Shown here: piece by piece, positions 1 through 6,879 of the stretch
How the letters are laid out: every line of letters begins with the position of its first letter
Position numbering within the stretch: the stretch's first letter is position 1
DNA from: JAGMDK01 sp023128695
GTDB lineage: Bacteria > Planctomycetota > Phycisphaerae > UBA1845 > Fen-1342
NCBI GenBank assembly: GCA_030628805.1
Contig: DAOVQG010000177.1
Coordinates: forward strand, 1-9,926
Direction: 5' to 3'
Length of the DNA stretch: 9,926 nt
The notes under the pieces: generated by a model
What the model saw: the letters and a program-made list of their open reading frames with translations, nothing else
Told to the model about the DNA's origin: nothing
Database searches by the model: none
Made by a program: the position numbers and the translations under genes

Positions 1-8
1 GGCCGAAC

Positions 9-63
9 CACCGGCTGGAAGCCGGTGCCACACAATGTAGCGGCCGGGCCCCGTACCGGCCGG
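9..63 (-). repeat. Composite hairpin repeat (19-bp plus 26-bp elements)
   Basis: This stretch holds one 19-bp hairpin (9-27; read on the minus strand CACCGGCT, loop TCC, AGCCGGTG) and one 26-bp TAGCG element on the plus strand (38-63). The order and spacing are the reverse complement of the units at 8163-8209, 8244-8290 and 9030-9076. The 26-bp copy can form a stem with a GGCCGG/CCGGCC core. No protein-coding signal is seen here. Confidence 0.85.
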
Positions 64-81
64 TGATGGTGATAAGATGAT

Positions 82-127
82 AAGGTAACAAGGTAACAAG
101 GTCTAGTTTCCAGTTTCTAGTTTCTAG
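82..127. repeat. Two adjacent short tandem repeats (8-bp and 7-bp units)
   Basis: Positions 82-102 are 2.6 copies of AAGGTAAC. Directly adjoining, 103-127 are about 3.6 copies of CTAGTTT with one substitution. The second array starts and ends with CTAG. The AT-rich block contrasts sharply with the GC-rich surroundings and lies between two hairpin repeat clusters. Confidence 0.85.
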
Positions 128-130
128 ATG

Positions 131-211
131 TAGCGTCCGGGCTCCGTACCGGACGTCGTTGCAGGAGAGGTTTTCTCATTATTCTACGTCCGGGACAGAG
201 CCCGGACGCTA
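131..211. repeat. Inverted pair of 26-bp TAGCG hairpin elements
   Basis: Arm one (131-156, plus) and arm two (186-211, minus) match at 24 of 26 positions and are separated by 29 bp. Each arm is itself an imperfect palindrome with GTCCGG/CCGGAC stems. The pair could therefore fold as two small hairpins or one long one. It ends 13 bp before the start codon of the next gene, so it occupies that gene's promoter or leader region. Confidence 0.85.
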
Positions 212-224
212 CTTATAGAATGTT

Positions 225-434
225 ATGGCTGAAAAGAAGAAGGCCATTCTGCTGCGGATTCCGAGCGACTTGTCGGACGCCTTGCATCGCTGGGCCCAGG
301 ACGAACTCCGCAGTGTCAATGCCCAGATCGAGTACCTCCTGCGGGAGGCGCTCCGCAAACGCCGGAGTGGGCGGCGGGAAGAGCAACCGCCGAATTCGGA
401 TAAACAGCGGGACAATCAAGGAACAGTCAACTAA
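225..434 (+). CDS. Arc-like ribbon-helix-helix DNA-binding protein
   Basis: A 69-residue protein with the layout of the Arc/MetJ ribbon-helix-helix fold. A short basic strand (about residues 3-10, KKKAILLRI) is followed by helix A (about 12-25) and helix B (about 28-43) containing RSVNAQIEYLLREAL. The RSVN-x-(E/Q)-I pattern is the one seen in phage P22 Arc. Such proteins dimerise and insert the strand into the major groove, usually as transcriptional repressors or antitoxins. The last 25 residues are polar, low in complexity and probably disordered. No toxin gene follows; the next gene is a secreted hydrolase 63 bp downstream, so an antitoxin role is not supported here. There is no clear Shine-Dalgarno sequence before the ATG; a TATAGAAT string at 214-221 suggests either a very short leader or a weakly translated message. 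The start was chosen because the fold begins right after it. Confidence 0.75.
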   Translation: MAEKKKAILLRIPSDLSDALHRWAQDELRSVNAQIEYLLREALRKRRSGRREEQPPNSDKQRDNQGTVN

Positions 435-484
435 TGCTCCGTTACACATATCCATCAAATCAACGTTGAAAGACACCAAAGAGA

Positions 485-490
485 AAGGGA
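485..490 (+). promoter_or_regulatory. Ribosome binding site deciding the hydrolase start
   Basis: AAGGGA lies 7 nt before the ATG at 498 but only 1 nt before the in-frame ATG at 492. The spacing favours 498 as the true start, two residues shorter than the longest reading. Confidence 0.5.
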
Positions 491-497
491 CATGAAC

Positions 498-3005
498 ATG
501 AGTGTGCACGACAGGACGCGGCAGATTGTGGTTTTCGGGATGATTCTTGCCTTTCTAACCCTCAAGCCCGCAGTCGCGCAAGAAGCAGAAGAGCTGGCCA
601 CCCAGCCGACCACGCAGCCGGTGGCATTGCCTGCGTCTTTGGCAGGCTTCAGCGACCAGGGTGAATTCCTGATCTACAAGAACGAGGAGCGCGTCGCCAC
701 GATCGAGTTCAAATGGGAGCCCGACGGTAGCTATGAAAACAAGTGTACGATCGAGATGGCGGGGCAAAGCGTGTCCATGAGCTTCACAATCACGCCCGGC
801 CCCGATGGCATCTGGCAACGCCTCGACGCGGAATCCCCCTTGGGCCCCATCACCCTGGAGCGCGAAGGCGGCGTTGTCCGCCGCACGATGAAGGACGAAG
901 TCAATACGATCGACATGAAGCCCGGGGCGGTGTTGTGGGAGAACTACGCGCCCGCCCTGATCAGCCAGATCGTCTCGCAGTATGACCAGGCCGCGGGCGG
1001 CGAGCAGACTTTTCCCCTCTTTATCATTCCTTCGATCGTGATGGACGCCACGCTGGAGCGGATCGAACCCGCCGAGCGCGCCCTTGGCAGCCGTGACATC
1101 CAATTCGCGCGTTACAAGTACGGCCTGCCCAGTGTCACCATCATCGTTTGGGTTGACGAGCAAGGGAGAACCTGTTTGGCCGAAGTCCCGTCCCAACATG
1201 CGGCCTACGTCCGCAAGGGATACGAAGCCCTGCTCAAATCCGCTCCGGCCGACCCCCTGCTCTCGGCCCCTGAGCACGAAGTCAAGATTGATAGCAACGT
1301 CCGCGTGCCGATGCGCGACGGCGTCAAGCTCGCCACCGATATCTACCGTCCCGACGCCGACGGCAAATTCCCAACAATTCTGGTCCGCACGCCGTACAAG
1401 AAAGAAATGTCCGAGTTGCAGGCCCGCTACTATGCCCGCCGGGGCTACGCGTTTGCGATTCAGGATTGCCGGGGGCGGTTCGCGTCGGAGGGCACCTGGG
1501 AGCCGTTCGTGAACGAAGCCAAGGACGGCTACGACACGATCGAGTGGCTGGCCGAGCAGCCCTGGTCGACCGGCAAGGTCGGCATGATCGGTGCGTCGTA
1601 TCTCGGCTGGGTGCAATGGTGGGCCGCGAGCGAAAAATCCCCGCACCTGGTCACGATCATCCCCAATGTCGCCCCGCCCGATCCGTTCTACAACATCCCC
1701 TACGAGTACGGCGTGTTCTTCCTGTGGGGCGCGATATGGTGGGCCGACGTGCTGGAAAGCGAAGCCACGGCGGACATCTCCGGAGCGGCCATCAGCAAGA
1801 TCCTTGACAAGAAGTATGGCAAGCTGCTGCGGGAGCTGCCGGTTATCGACCTGGACAAGACGGTGCTGGAAAAGGAGAACCCCTATTGGCGGAAGTGGAT
1901 CGAGCACCCGGTCAATGATGACTATTGGGCGCCCGCTAACTTCTCCGAACGCCTGGCGGACGCCCGCATCCCGGTTTTCCACCAGTCCGGATGGTTCGAC
2001 GGCGATGGGATCGGCTCGAAGCTGAACTACGCCAAGATGAAATCGCACGGCCACCCGCATCAGAAGCTCATCCTCGGCCCCTGGGGACACACGGCCGAGG
2101 CTCATCGCCGGGTGGGCGACCGCGATTTCGGCGATGAGGCAGTCATCGACCTGCAAACCATGTATCTGCGCTGGCTGGATCACTGGCTCAAGGGTGTCGA
2201 CAACGGCATCGTCGGCGAGCCGTTGGTGAGCATTTTCACCATGGGGTCGAACAAATGGCTGCACGGCGATGTGTACCCGCTGCCGGAAACGCGCTTCGAG
2301 CAGTGGTACCTGCACAGCGACGGCCATGCCAACACATCGCAGGGTGATGGACGCCTGTCGTCTATACCACCAGGCGCGGACGCATCGCCGGACGGCTACA
2401 CCTATGACCCCGGCGACCCCACGCCGAACCCGGAGTTCTATGAAGAGCCGGACGAGGAGGAGGGCGAGGAAGATGCCCCGGTGAAGTCGGTCGAGCAGAA
2501 AAAGAAGGAGCGGGAGGCTTTTCACGAAGAGGTCACGCAAGCCCGCGCGGACATCCTGGTCTACGTCACCGAGCCGCTCGAAAAGCCCCTCACGATCGCC
2601 GGCCCGGTCTCGGCGGTGCTCTACGCCGCCACCACGGCCCGCGACACGGATTGGTACGTGCGGCTGATGGAGGTTGACGAAGAAGGTAAGATCTTCCCGC
2701 TGGTCGAGGGTCGGCTGCGGGCCCGCTATCGCGTCTCGACCAAGAAGCCGGTGTTTCTCGAACCGGGCCGGGTCTACGAATACCACCTCGACCTGTGGCA
2801 AACCGGCATCACCGTCCCGCCGGGCCGCCGGCTGCGGGTCGAGGTCGCCTCGGCCTCGTTCCCATTCTTCTCCCGCAACCTCAACACCGGCGGCCACAAC
2901 GAGATGGACACCGATTACGTCTCAGCCGAGCAGACGATCTATCACAATGAACAGTACCCGTCTCACGTACTGTTGCCGGTAATCCCGGCAAAAGAGCAGC
3001 CTTAG
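498..3005 (+). CDS. Secreted CocE/NonD family serine hydrolase with extra N-terminal domain
   Basis: An 835-residue predicted exported hydrolase. Residues 1-28 form a signal peptide (basic start, hydrophobic core VVFGMILAFLTL, cleavage likely after AVAQ or nearby). Residues from about 45 to 250 form a strand-rich region that is not part of the usual CocE/NonD architecture and that I cannot name. The alpha/beta hydrolase begins near residue 259 with the family hallmark VPMRDGVKLATDIYRP. The catalytic triad can be placed: Ser367 in GASYLG, Asp501 in GWFDG and His531 in GPWGH, with spacing as in cocaine esterase. After a strongly acidic then lysine-rich insert (about 646-678) comes the C-terminal jelly-roll (PepX_C-like) domain with DILVYVTEPL. 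Family members hydrolyse esters or amides such as acylated beta-lactams, glutaryl derivatives or X-Pro peptides; the substrate here is unknown. ATG at 492 is an alternative start. The gene follows the ribbon-helix-helix gene, and a repeat cluster starts 36 bp after its stop. Confidence 0.93.
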   Translation: MSVHDRTRQIVVFGMILAFLTLKPAVAQEAEELATQPTTQPVALPASLAGFSDQGEFLIYKNEERVATIEFKWEPDGSYENKCTIEMAGQSVSMSFTITPGPDGIWQRLDAESPLGPITLEREGGVVRRTMKDEVNTIDMKPGAVLWENYAPALISQIVSQYDQAAGGEQTFPLFIIPSIVMDATLERIEPAERALGSRDIQFARYKYGLPSVTIIVWVDEQGRTCLAEVPSQHAAYVRKGYEALLKSAPADPLLSAPEHEVKIDSNVRVPMRDGVKLATDIYRPDADGKFPTILVRTPYKKEMSELQARYYARRGYAFAIQDCRGRFASEGTWEPFVNEAKDGYDTIEWLAEQPWSTGKVGMIGASYLGWVQWWAASEKSPHLVTIIPNVAPPDPFYNIPYEYGVFFLWGAIWWADVLESEATADISGAAISKILDKKYGKLLRELPVIDLDKTVLEKENPYWRKWIEHPVNDDYWAPANFSERLADARIPVFHQSGWFDGDGIGSKLNYAKMKSHGHPHQKLILGPWGHTAEAHRRVGDRDFGDEAVIDLQTMYLRWLDHWLKGVDNGIVGEPLVSIFTMGSNKWLHGDVYPLPETRFEQWYLHSDGHANTSQGDGRLSSIPPGADASPDGYTYDPGDPTPNPEFYEEPDEEEGEEDAPVKSVEQKKKEREAFHEEVTQARADILVYVTEPLEKPLTIAGPVSAVLYAATTARDTDWYVRLMEVDEEGKIFPLVEGRLRARYRVSTKKPVFLEPGRVYEYHLDLWQTGITVPPGRRLRVEVASASFPFFSRNLNTGGHNEMDTDYVSAEQTIYHNEQYPSHVLLPVIPAKEQP

Positions 3006-3040
3006 CAGTCCGCCGCGGAAGTCGGCTTCGGCCGAAAATG

Positions 3041-3121
3041 TAGCGTCCAGGCTCTGTCCTGGACGTCCCACCGGCTGGAAGCCGGTGCCACACGAGGGGT
3101 GGCACGGCTGTGCCAGCCGTG
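3041..3121. repeat. Hairpin repeat cluster after the hydrolase gene
   Basis: Three palindromic elements lie in a row. The first is a 26-bp TAGCG element (3041-3066) with stem GTCCAGG/CCTGGAC. The second is a 19-bp hairpin on the minus strand (3069-3087). The third is a variant hairpin (3103-3121) CACGGCTG, loop TGC, CAGCCGTG. The stem of the first differs from the other copies by paired changes. The cluster starts 36 bp after the hydrolase stop codon and could serve as an mRNA 3' end or transcription barrier; no U-tract follows. Confidence 0.85.
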
Positions 3122-3175
3122 TACAAGTCGCAGCAACGAGCTTTTACGGGACCGACATTTTCGGTATCGTAGTAG

Positions 3176-3235
3176 CGGGAGAGATTGGTGATCTCCCGGC
3201 CTATGATTGTCTGAGCGAGGCCTGAGAACGGCCTC
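3176..3235 (+). other. Leader region with two hairpins before the TIGR03790 gene
   Basis: Two inverted repeats unrelated to the dispersed elements lie upstream of the ribosome binding site. The first is CGGGAGA (3176-3182) pairing with TCTCCCG (3192-3198). The second is GAGGCC (3217-3222) pairing with GGCCTC (3230-3235). The second ends 8 nt before the Shine-Dalgarno sequence. They may influence translation or mRNA stability; this is inference only. I see no convincing -35/-10 promoter pair in 3122-3258. Confidence 0.4.
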
Positions 3236-3243
3236 CTCCATCC

Positions 3244-3250
3244 AGGAAGG
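3244..3250 (+). promoter_or_regulatory. Ribosome binding site of the TIGR03790 gene
   Basis: AGGAAGG lies 8 nt before the ATG at 3259. This is a good Shine-Dalgarno match that fixes the start immediately upstream of a clear signal peptide. Confidence 0.75.
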
Positions 3251-3258
3251 AAGCGATA

Positions 3259-5448
3259 ATGATCACACGACGCGCGCAACGGCTGCACATCGGTTTGGCG
3301 TGGGGGTTGGCGGCAGGATTGCTGCTGGCCACAGCCTCCGCGGCCCGGGCCGGCGGGAGCCCCGAAAATATGCTCCTGATCATCGACCCGTCCGACGACA
3401 CCTCTATGTATATCGGCAACTATTACAAGGACGCCCGCGACGTCCCTGACAACAACGTCCTCTACATGACACAGATCGGCTACAGCTACCCGGCTTTCAT
3501 CAGCTTCAATCTCGACCCCCTCTTCGGCACGCTCGCCAACGCGGAGATCGACGACCACATCGACTACGTCGTGGTCATGCCCTCCTACCGGTTCTACATC
3601 TACGCCCCCGGGTACGTCAGCGACGCCTGCTACGCGGTCACGCGGTTCTCGATCTCCTCCGGCTACACCATGGCCTTCATCGCCGACGAGATTCTCGACG
3701 GGCTGACCTCCACCACTTCCAACCGCTACTACAGCTCGACGAACTACGCCCGCGCGTTCGACAGTTCCACGGGCTGGTACATGGGCTCGCCGAGCACTTC
3801 GCCCTACGCTCGCCGCTACTTCATCGGCGCCATGCTCGGCTATACCGGCGAGCGCGGAAACACGATCGAGGAAATCCTGGACCTGGTTGACCGCAGCGTT
3901 GCCGCCGACGGCACCCGCCCGGCGGGAACGTTCTATTACATGAACAACACCGCCGACCCGGACCGCAACGTGCGCTGGACCCAGTTCAGCGGCGCCGTCA
4001 GCGCGATCCAGAGCATCGGCGGCCAGGCCCAGATCATCTACGGCGTCTTGCCGACCGGCCAGCACGACTGCCTGGGAATCATGACCGGGGCGGCCAATCC
4101 CGGGATTCTCACAGAGGACTTCACGTTACTCGACGGTGCGTTCTGCGATCATCTGACAAGCTGGGCGGCCAAGTTCGACACCGCCTCGCAAACCAAGGTC
4201 TCCGCCTGGATCATCAAAGGCGCCAGCGGCTCGTGGGGCACGGTCGAGGAGCCCTGCAACTACACCGGCAAGTTCCCCCACGCGCGGATGCACCGGTACT
4301 ATTTCGAGGGCTCGTCGCTCGGCGAGGCCGCCTTCCGCAGTGCCCAGTACACGCCCTTCCAGTCCCTGCTGTACGGCGACCCGCTGACCCGCCCCTTCGC
4401 GCACATCCCGAGCGTCACGGCCTCCGGCCTGCCGCCGGACCCGGTCAGCGGCTTCGTCAACCTGACGCCGGCCGCGATGACCTCGCATCCGACGGCGACT
4501 ATCAGCCACTTTGACCTGTTGATCGACGGCGTGTTCTATGACCAGGTCGACCCCGGCCTAAGCTTTACCGTCGACACCACCCAGTTGGCCGACGGCTGGC
4601 ACGACTTGCGCGTCCTCGCCTATGACAATTCACTCGTCGCGTCGACCGGGCGTTGGCTCAACTCATGTACCATTGATAACCGCGGCCGCTCCGTGTCGCT
4701 CGTGCCGTACGGATTGTCCGGCGACTGGGCAACCCAGTTCGACTTCGATATCACCGCCTTCGGCGACACGCCCCGCGAAGTGCGGCTGGTGCAGAACGGC
4801 CGCGTAGTGGCGGCGGCCCCGGGTGCGTCGGCAACCCTCTCGGTCCACGGCCTCGCGCTCGGCGCCGGCCCCGTCCGCGTCCACGCCGAGGCCTTCTATT
4901 GCGACGGACGCATTGTCAGCAGCGCGCCCGTGACCCTGGAGGTGGACTACGATCCCGGCATGCCGAGCGCGGCACCGCCGCTCGCCTACGGTTACACGAA
5001 GCGGGTCCTCCCCAACCAGCCGTTCATCGTGGAGTTGCCCGCGACGTTCGACGACAGCACGGTGCCATTGACGTACCAAATCGTCTCCCCACCCGCCAAG
5101 GCCACCGTGCCGGGCGCGCTGACCGGACCGTATCGGATTATGCACCCCCTGCCGGATGCCGCCGGCGTCGATACCTTCACCTTCCGCGTCAGCAGCGCTG
5201 CCGGCAATTCAGACGTGGTCACGGTGACGCTGGTCTACGACTGGCAGGACTTCGGCGACCTTACCTGTGACGGCGTCGTCGACTTCGACGATTACGCCGT
5301 GTTTGAAGACTGCCTTAACGGCCCCGACGTCAGCACCCCGCCCCCCGGCTGCGACCCGGAAGATTTCGCGCGGGCAGACCTCGACGGCGACAACGACGTT
5401 GATCTGGTCGACTTTACCTACTTCCAATCCGCGTGCACGGGAGAATGA
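3259..5448 (+). CDS. Secreted TIGR03790 family protein with C-terminal dockerin-like module
   Basis: A 729-residue exported protein. Residues 1-31 are a signal peptide with a twin-arginine-poor basic start, a hydrophobic core around 11-26 and an ARA|GG cleavage site. About 33-384 match the TIGR03790 family, starting with ENMLLIIDPSDDTSMYIGNYYKDAR and rich in tyrosine and aspartate. The function of this family is unknown. Then follow strand-rich Ig-like segments (about 386-470, 475-568 and a cadherin-like one at about 575-660). The C-terminus (664-729) carries two 12-residue EF-hand-like loops, D667 to D678 and D707 to D718, with acidic residues at the calcium-ligand positions. Cysteines 670, 685, 698 and 726 probably pair. 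This is the dockerin-like anchor common on Phycisphaerae exported proteins. No cohesin partner is present. The gene ends 30 bp before preT on the same strand, so read-through is possible, but a shared function is not evident. Confidence 0.9.
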   Translation: MITRRAQRLHIGLAWGLAAGLLLATASAARAGGSPENMLLIIDPSDDTSMYIGNYYKDARDVPDNNVLYMTQIGYSYPAFISFNLDPLFGTLANAEIDDHIDYVVVMPSYRFYIYAPGYVSDACYAVTRFSISSGYTMAFIADEILDGLTSTTSNRYYSSTNYARAFDSSTGWYMGSPSTSPYARRYFIGAMLGYTGERGNTIEEILDLVDRSVAADGTRPAGTFYYMNNTADPDRNVRWTQFSGAVSAIQSIGGQAQIIYGVLPTGQHDCLGIMTGAANPGILTEDFTLLDGAFCDHLTSWAAKFDTASQTKVSAWIIKGASGSWGTVEEPCNYTGKFPHARMHRYYFEGSSLGEAAFRSAQYTPFQSLLYGDPLTRPFAHIPSVTASGLPPDPVSGFVNLTPAAMTSHPTATISHFDLLIDGVFYDQVDPGLSFTVDTTQLADGWHDLRVLAYDNSLVASTGRWLNSCTIDNRGRSVSLVPYGLSGDWATQFDFDITAFGDTPREVRLVQNGRVVAAAPGASATLSVHGLALGAGPVRVHAEAFYCDGRIVSSAPVTLEVDYDPGMPSAAPPLAYGYTKRVLPNQPFIVELPATFDDSTVPLTYQIVSPPAKATVPGALTGPYRIMHPLPDAAGVDTFTFRVSSAAGNSDVVTVTLVYDWQDFGDLTCDGVVDFDDYAVFEDCLNGPDVSTPPPGCDPEDFARADLDGDNDVDLVDFTYFQSACTGE

Positions 5449-5478
5449 TCGTCTGGCATCCGATCACGAGGATCAAAC

Positions 5479-6879
5479 ATGAGTGACGCGTTGTGCCCGG
5501 CCGGCGCGGTCCTGACCGATACCCAGGCCACGCTGGAGGCCTCCCGCTGTCTGCTGTGCGAGGATCCGCCCTGCGTCGCGGCCTGCCCCGCCCAGGTGCC
5601 GGTCAAGCACTTCATCCGGGCCCTGCGCTTCGGGACGCCGCGGCGGGCAATCAACCTGATCCGCGAGCGGAACGTCTTCGCGGGCGTCTGCGGGCTGGCT
5701 TGCCCGGTTGACGAGTTGTGCGTCGGGGCTTGTTCCAACACGGAGTTGAGCACGCCCATCGCGATCGGTCAATTGCAGCACTACGCCGCCGTGACCGAGC
5801 TGCAAGCCGACCGGCAAGTCGAAGCGCCGGGAGGGCGAGGCTCCTGCCGAGCCGGGGGCGCGGGGACTGAGTTGCACGCCGACCGGAAAGTCGCAGCCGC
5901 TCCGAAAACCGGTCAAAAAGTGGCGATCATCGGCGGAGGTCCATCCGGGTTGGCGGCCGCGGCCGAGCTGGCCCGACTCGGCCATAGTCCCACTGTCCTC
6001 GAGAAAAACCCCCGCCCCGGCGGAATCTGCACCTACGGCGTCCCAAGCCATCGCATTCCACAGGATCTAGTCGCCGGTGAAATCGAGTACATCAAGAACC
6101 TGGGGGTCGAGATCAAAACATCAAGCCCATTCGGGCGGAATGACACGCTCGATGATCTCTTCGCCGCCGGCTATCAAGCGGTGTACGTCGCCGTCGGGTT
6201 GCAAGAGGCCGCCGTCCCGCAAATCCCCGGGCTCGAGCTCGACGGCGTCCAGACGTGGAAACAGCTTCTCGACAGCTTCTCGGCCTTTAATCTCGGCGAA
6301 GGCGATCGGCCGCAGGTCGCCAAGAGCGTGATCATCGTCGGCGGCGGCAGCGTGGCGATGGACGTGGCCAGCGCGGCGGTGCAACTCGGCGCCGCGGACA
6401 TCGACATGGTTTGCCTGGAGGCCCCCCGAGAGATGCCGGCCAATCGCGCTGAGCTCGACGAGGTCTGGACCGCCGGCGCTCGCTTCCATACCCGTTCGAT
6501 GCCGCTCGAAATCACCGGCGAAGACGGTCGGGTCACCGGCCTGAAAGCCGCCCGCATCCGCTGGAAGGAGCCGGAGAAGCTCATCCCTTCCAACGCGGAG
6601 ATAATTCCGGGTACCGAGTACTGGCTGCCGGGAACAATGGTGATATTCGCGATCGGGGCTAAAGCAGCCGCGGACTTGGACAAACCGCTGCCCGACGTGA
6701 AGCTCGATGAAGCAGACCGCATCATCGTCAACCCCGAGACCGGCGCCACCTCACGGGCCGGGGTCTTCGCCGGCGGAGACGCGGTCGCCGACGGCGGCAC
6801 CACCATCGTCCAATCGGTCGCCGAGGGGAAACGCGCCGGCATAGCGATCGACGCCTATTTGCGGGAGGCCGTCCCATGA
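5479..6879 (+). CDS. preT: Dihydropyrimidine dehydrogenase-type subunit PreT (FAD/NAD(P), Fe-S)
   Basis: A 466-residue electron-input subunit, homologous to the N-terminal half of mammalian dihydropyrimidine dehydrogenase and to the glutamate synthase small subunit. It should take electrons from NAD(P)H to FAD and pass them through Fe-S clusters to PreA in the cytoplasm. An N-terminal helical domain holds cysteines 24, 27, 32, 36 and 71, 75, 81, 85; Gln100 in IGQLQ corresponds to the unusual glutamine cluster ligand of the mammalian enzyme. The FAD Rossmann motif is GGGPSG (152-157), the NAD(P) motif GGGSVAMD (288-295), and the FAD-closing motif FAGGD is at 430-434. The start is supported by GAGGA 6 nt before the ATG. 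Oddity: residues 106-140, in the linker between the Fe-S and FAD domains, contain an imperfect 24-residue duplication surrounding a GRGSCRA segment that looks like an in-frame repeat insertion. The stop overlaps the preA start (ATGA). Confidence 0.93.
   Translation: MSDALCPAGAVLTDTQATLEASRCLLCEDPPCVAACPAQVPVKHFIRALRFGTPRRAINLIRERNVFAGVCGLACPVDELCVGACSNTELSTPIAIGQLQHYAAVTELQADRQVEAPGGRGSCRAGGAGTELHADRKVAAAPKTGQKVAIIGGGPSGLAAAAELARLGHSPTVLEKNPRPGGICTYGVPSHRIPQDLVAGEIEYIKNLGVEIKTSSPFGRNDTLDDLFAAGYQAVYVAVGLQEAAVPQIPGLELDGVQTWKQLLDSFSAFNLGEGDRPQVAKSVIIVGGGSVAMDVASAAVQLGAADIDMVCLEAPREMPANRAELDEVWTAGARFHTRSMPLEITGEDGRVTGLKAARIRWKEPEKLIPSNAEIIPGTEYWLPGTMVIFAIGAKAAADLDKPLPDVKLDEADRIIVNPETGATSRAGVFAGGDAVADGGTTIVQSVAEGKRAGIAIDAYLREAVP
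5794..5897. repeat. In-frame repeat insertion with 32-bp flanking direct repeats inside preT
   Basis: Direct repeats at 5794-5825 and 5866-5897 (27 of 32 bases identical, offset exactly 72 bp) flank a 40-bp GC-rich core. The core contains a hairpin GGCTC, loop CTGCC, GAGCC at 5839-5853 and encodes PGGRGSCRAGGAG. The offset is a multiple of three, so the reading frame is preserved. I recall this core motif as a dispersed repeat in planctomycete genomes, but could not search for it. Confidence 0.7.

Noticed and set aside
225..434. Toxin-antitoxin pair
   Set aside because: The ribbon-helix-helix protein could be an antitoxin, but no small toxin gene is adjacent on either side.
555..2897. Long open frame (780 codons) on the minus strand
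   Set aside because: It is the antisense mirror of the CocE-type hydrolase, whose catalytic motifs are clear. The translation is rich in Arg, Gly and Val-Asp pairs with no recognisable domain, a usual effect of high GC codon use.
3103..3121. Rho-independent terminator after the hydrolase gene
   Set aside because: A stable hairpin is present, but no T-run follows it on either side, and it belongs to the dispersed repeat family.
3133..3170. Promoter with TTTACG and TATCGT boxes before the TIGR03790 gene
   Set aside because: The spacing of 26 bp is too long for a sigma-70 promoter and the matches are weak.
2881..4065. Minus-strand frame of 394 codons across a gene gap
   Set aside because: It overlaps the ends of two well-supported plus-strand genes and the repeat cluster at 3041-3121; no family resemblance.
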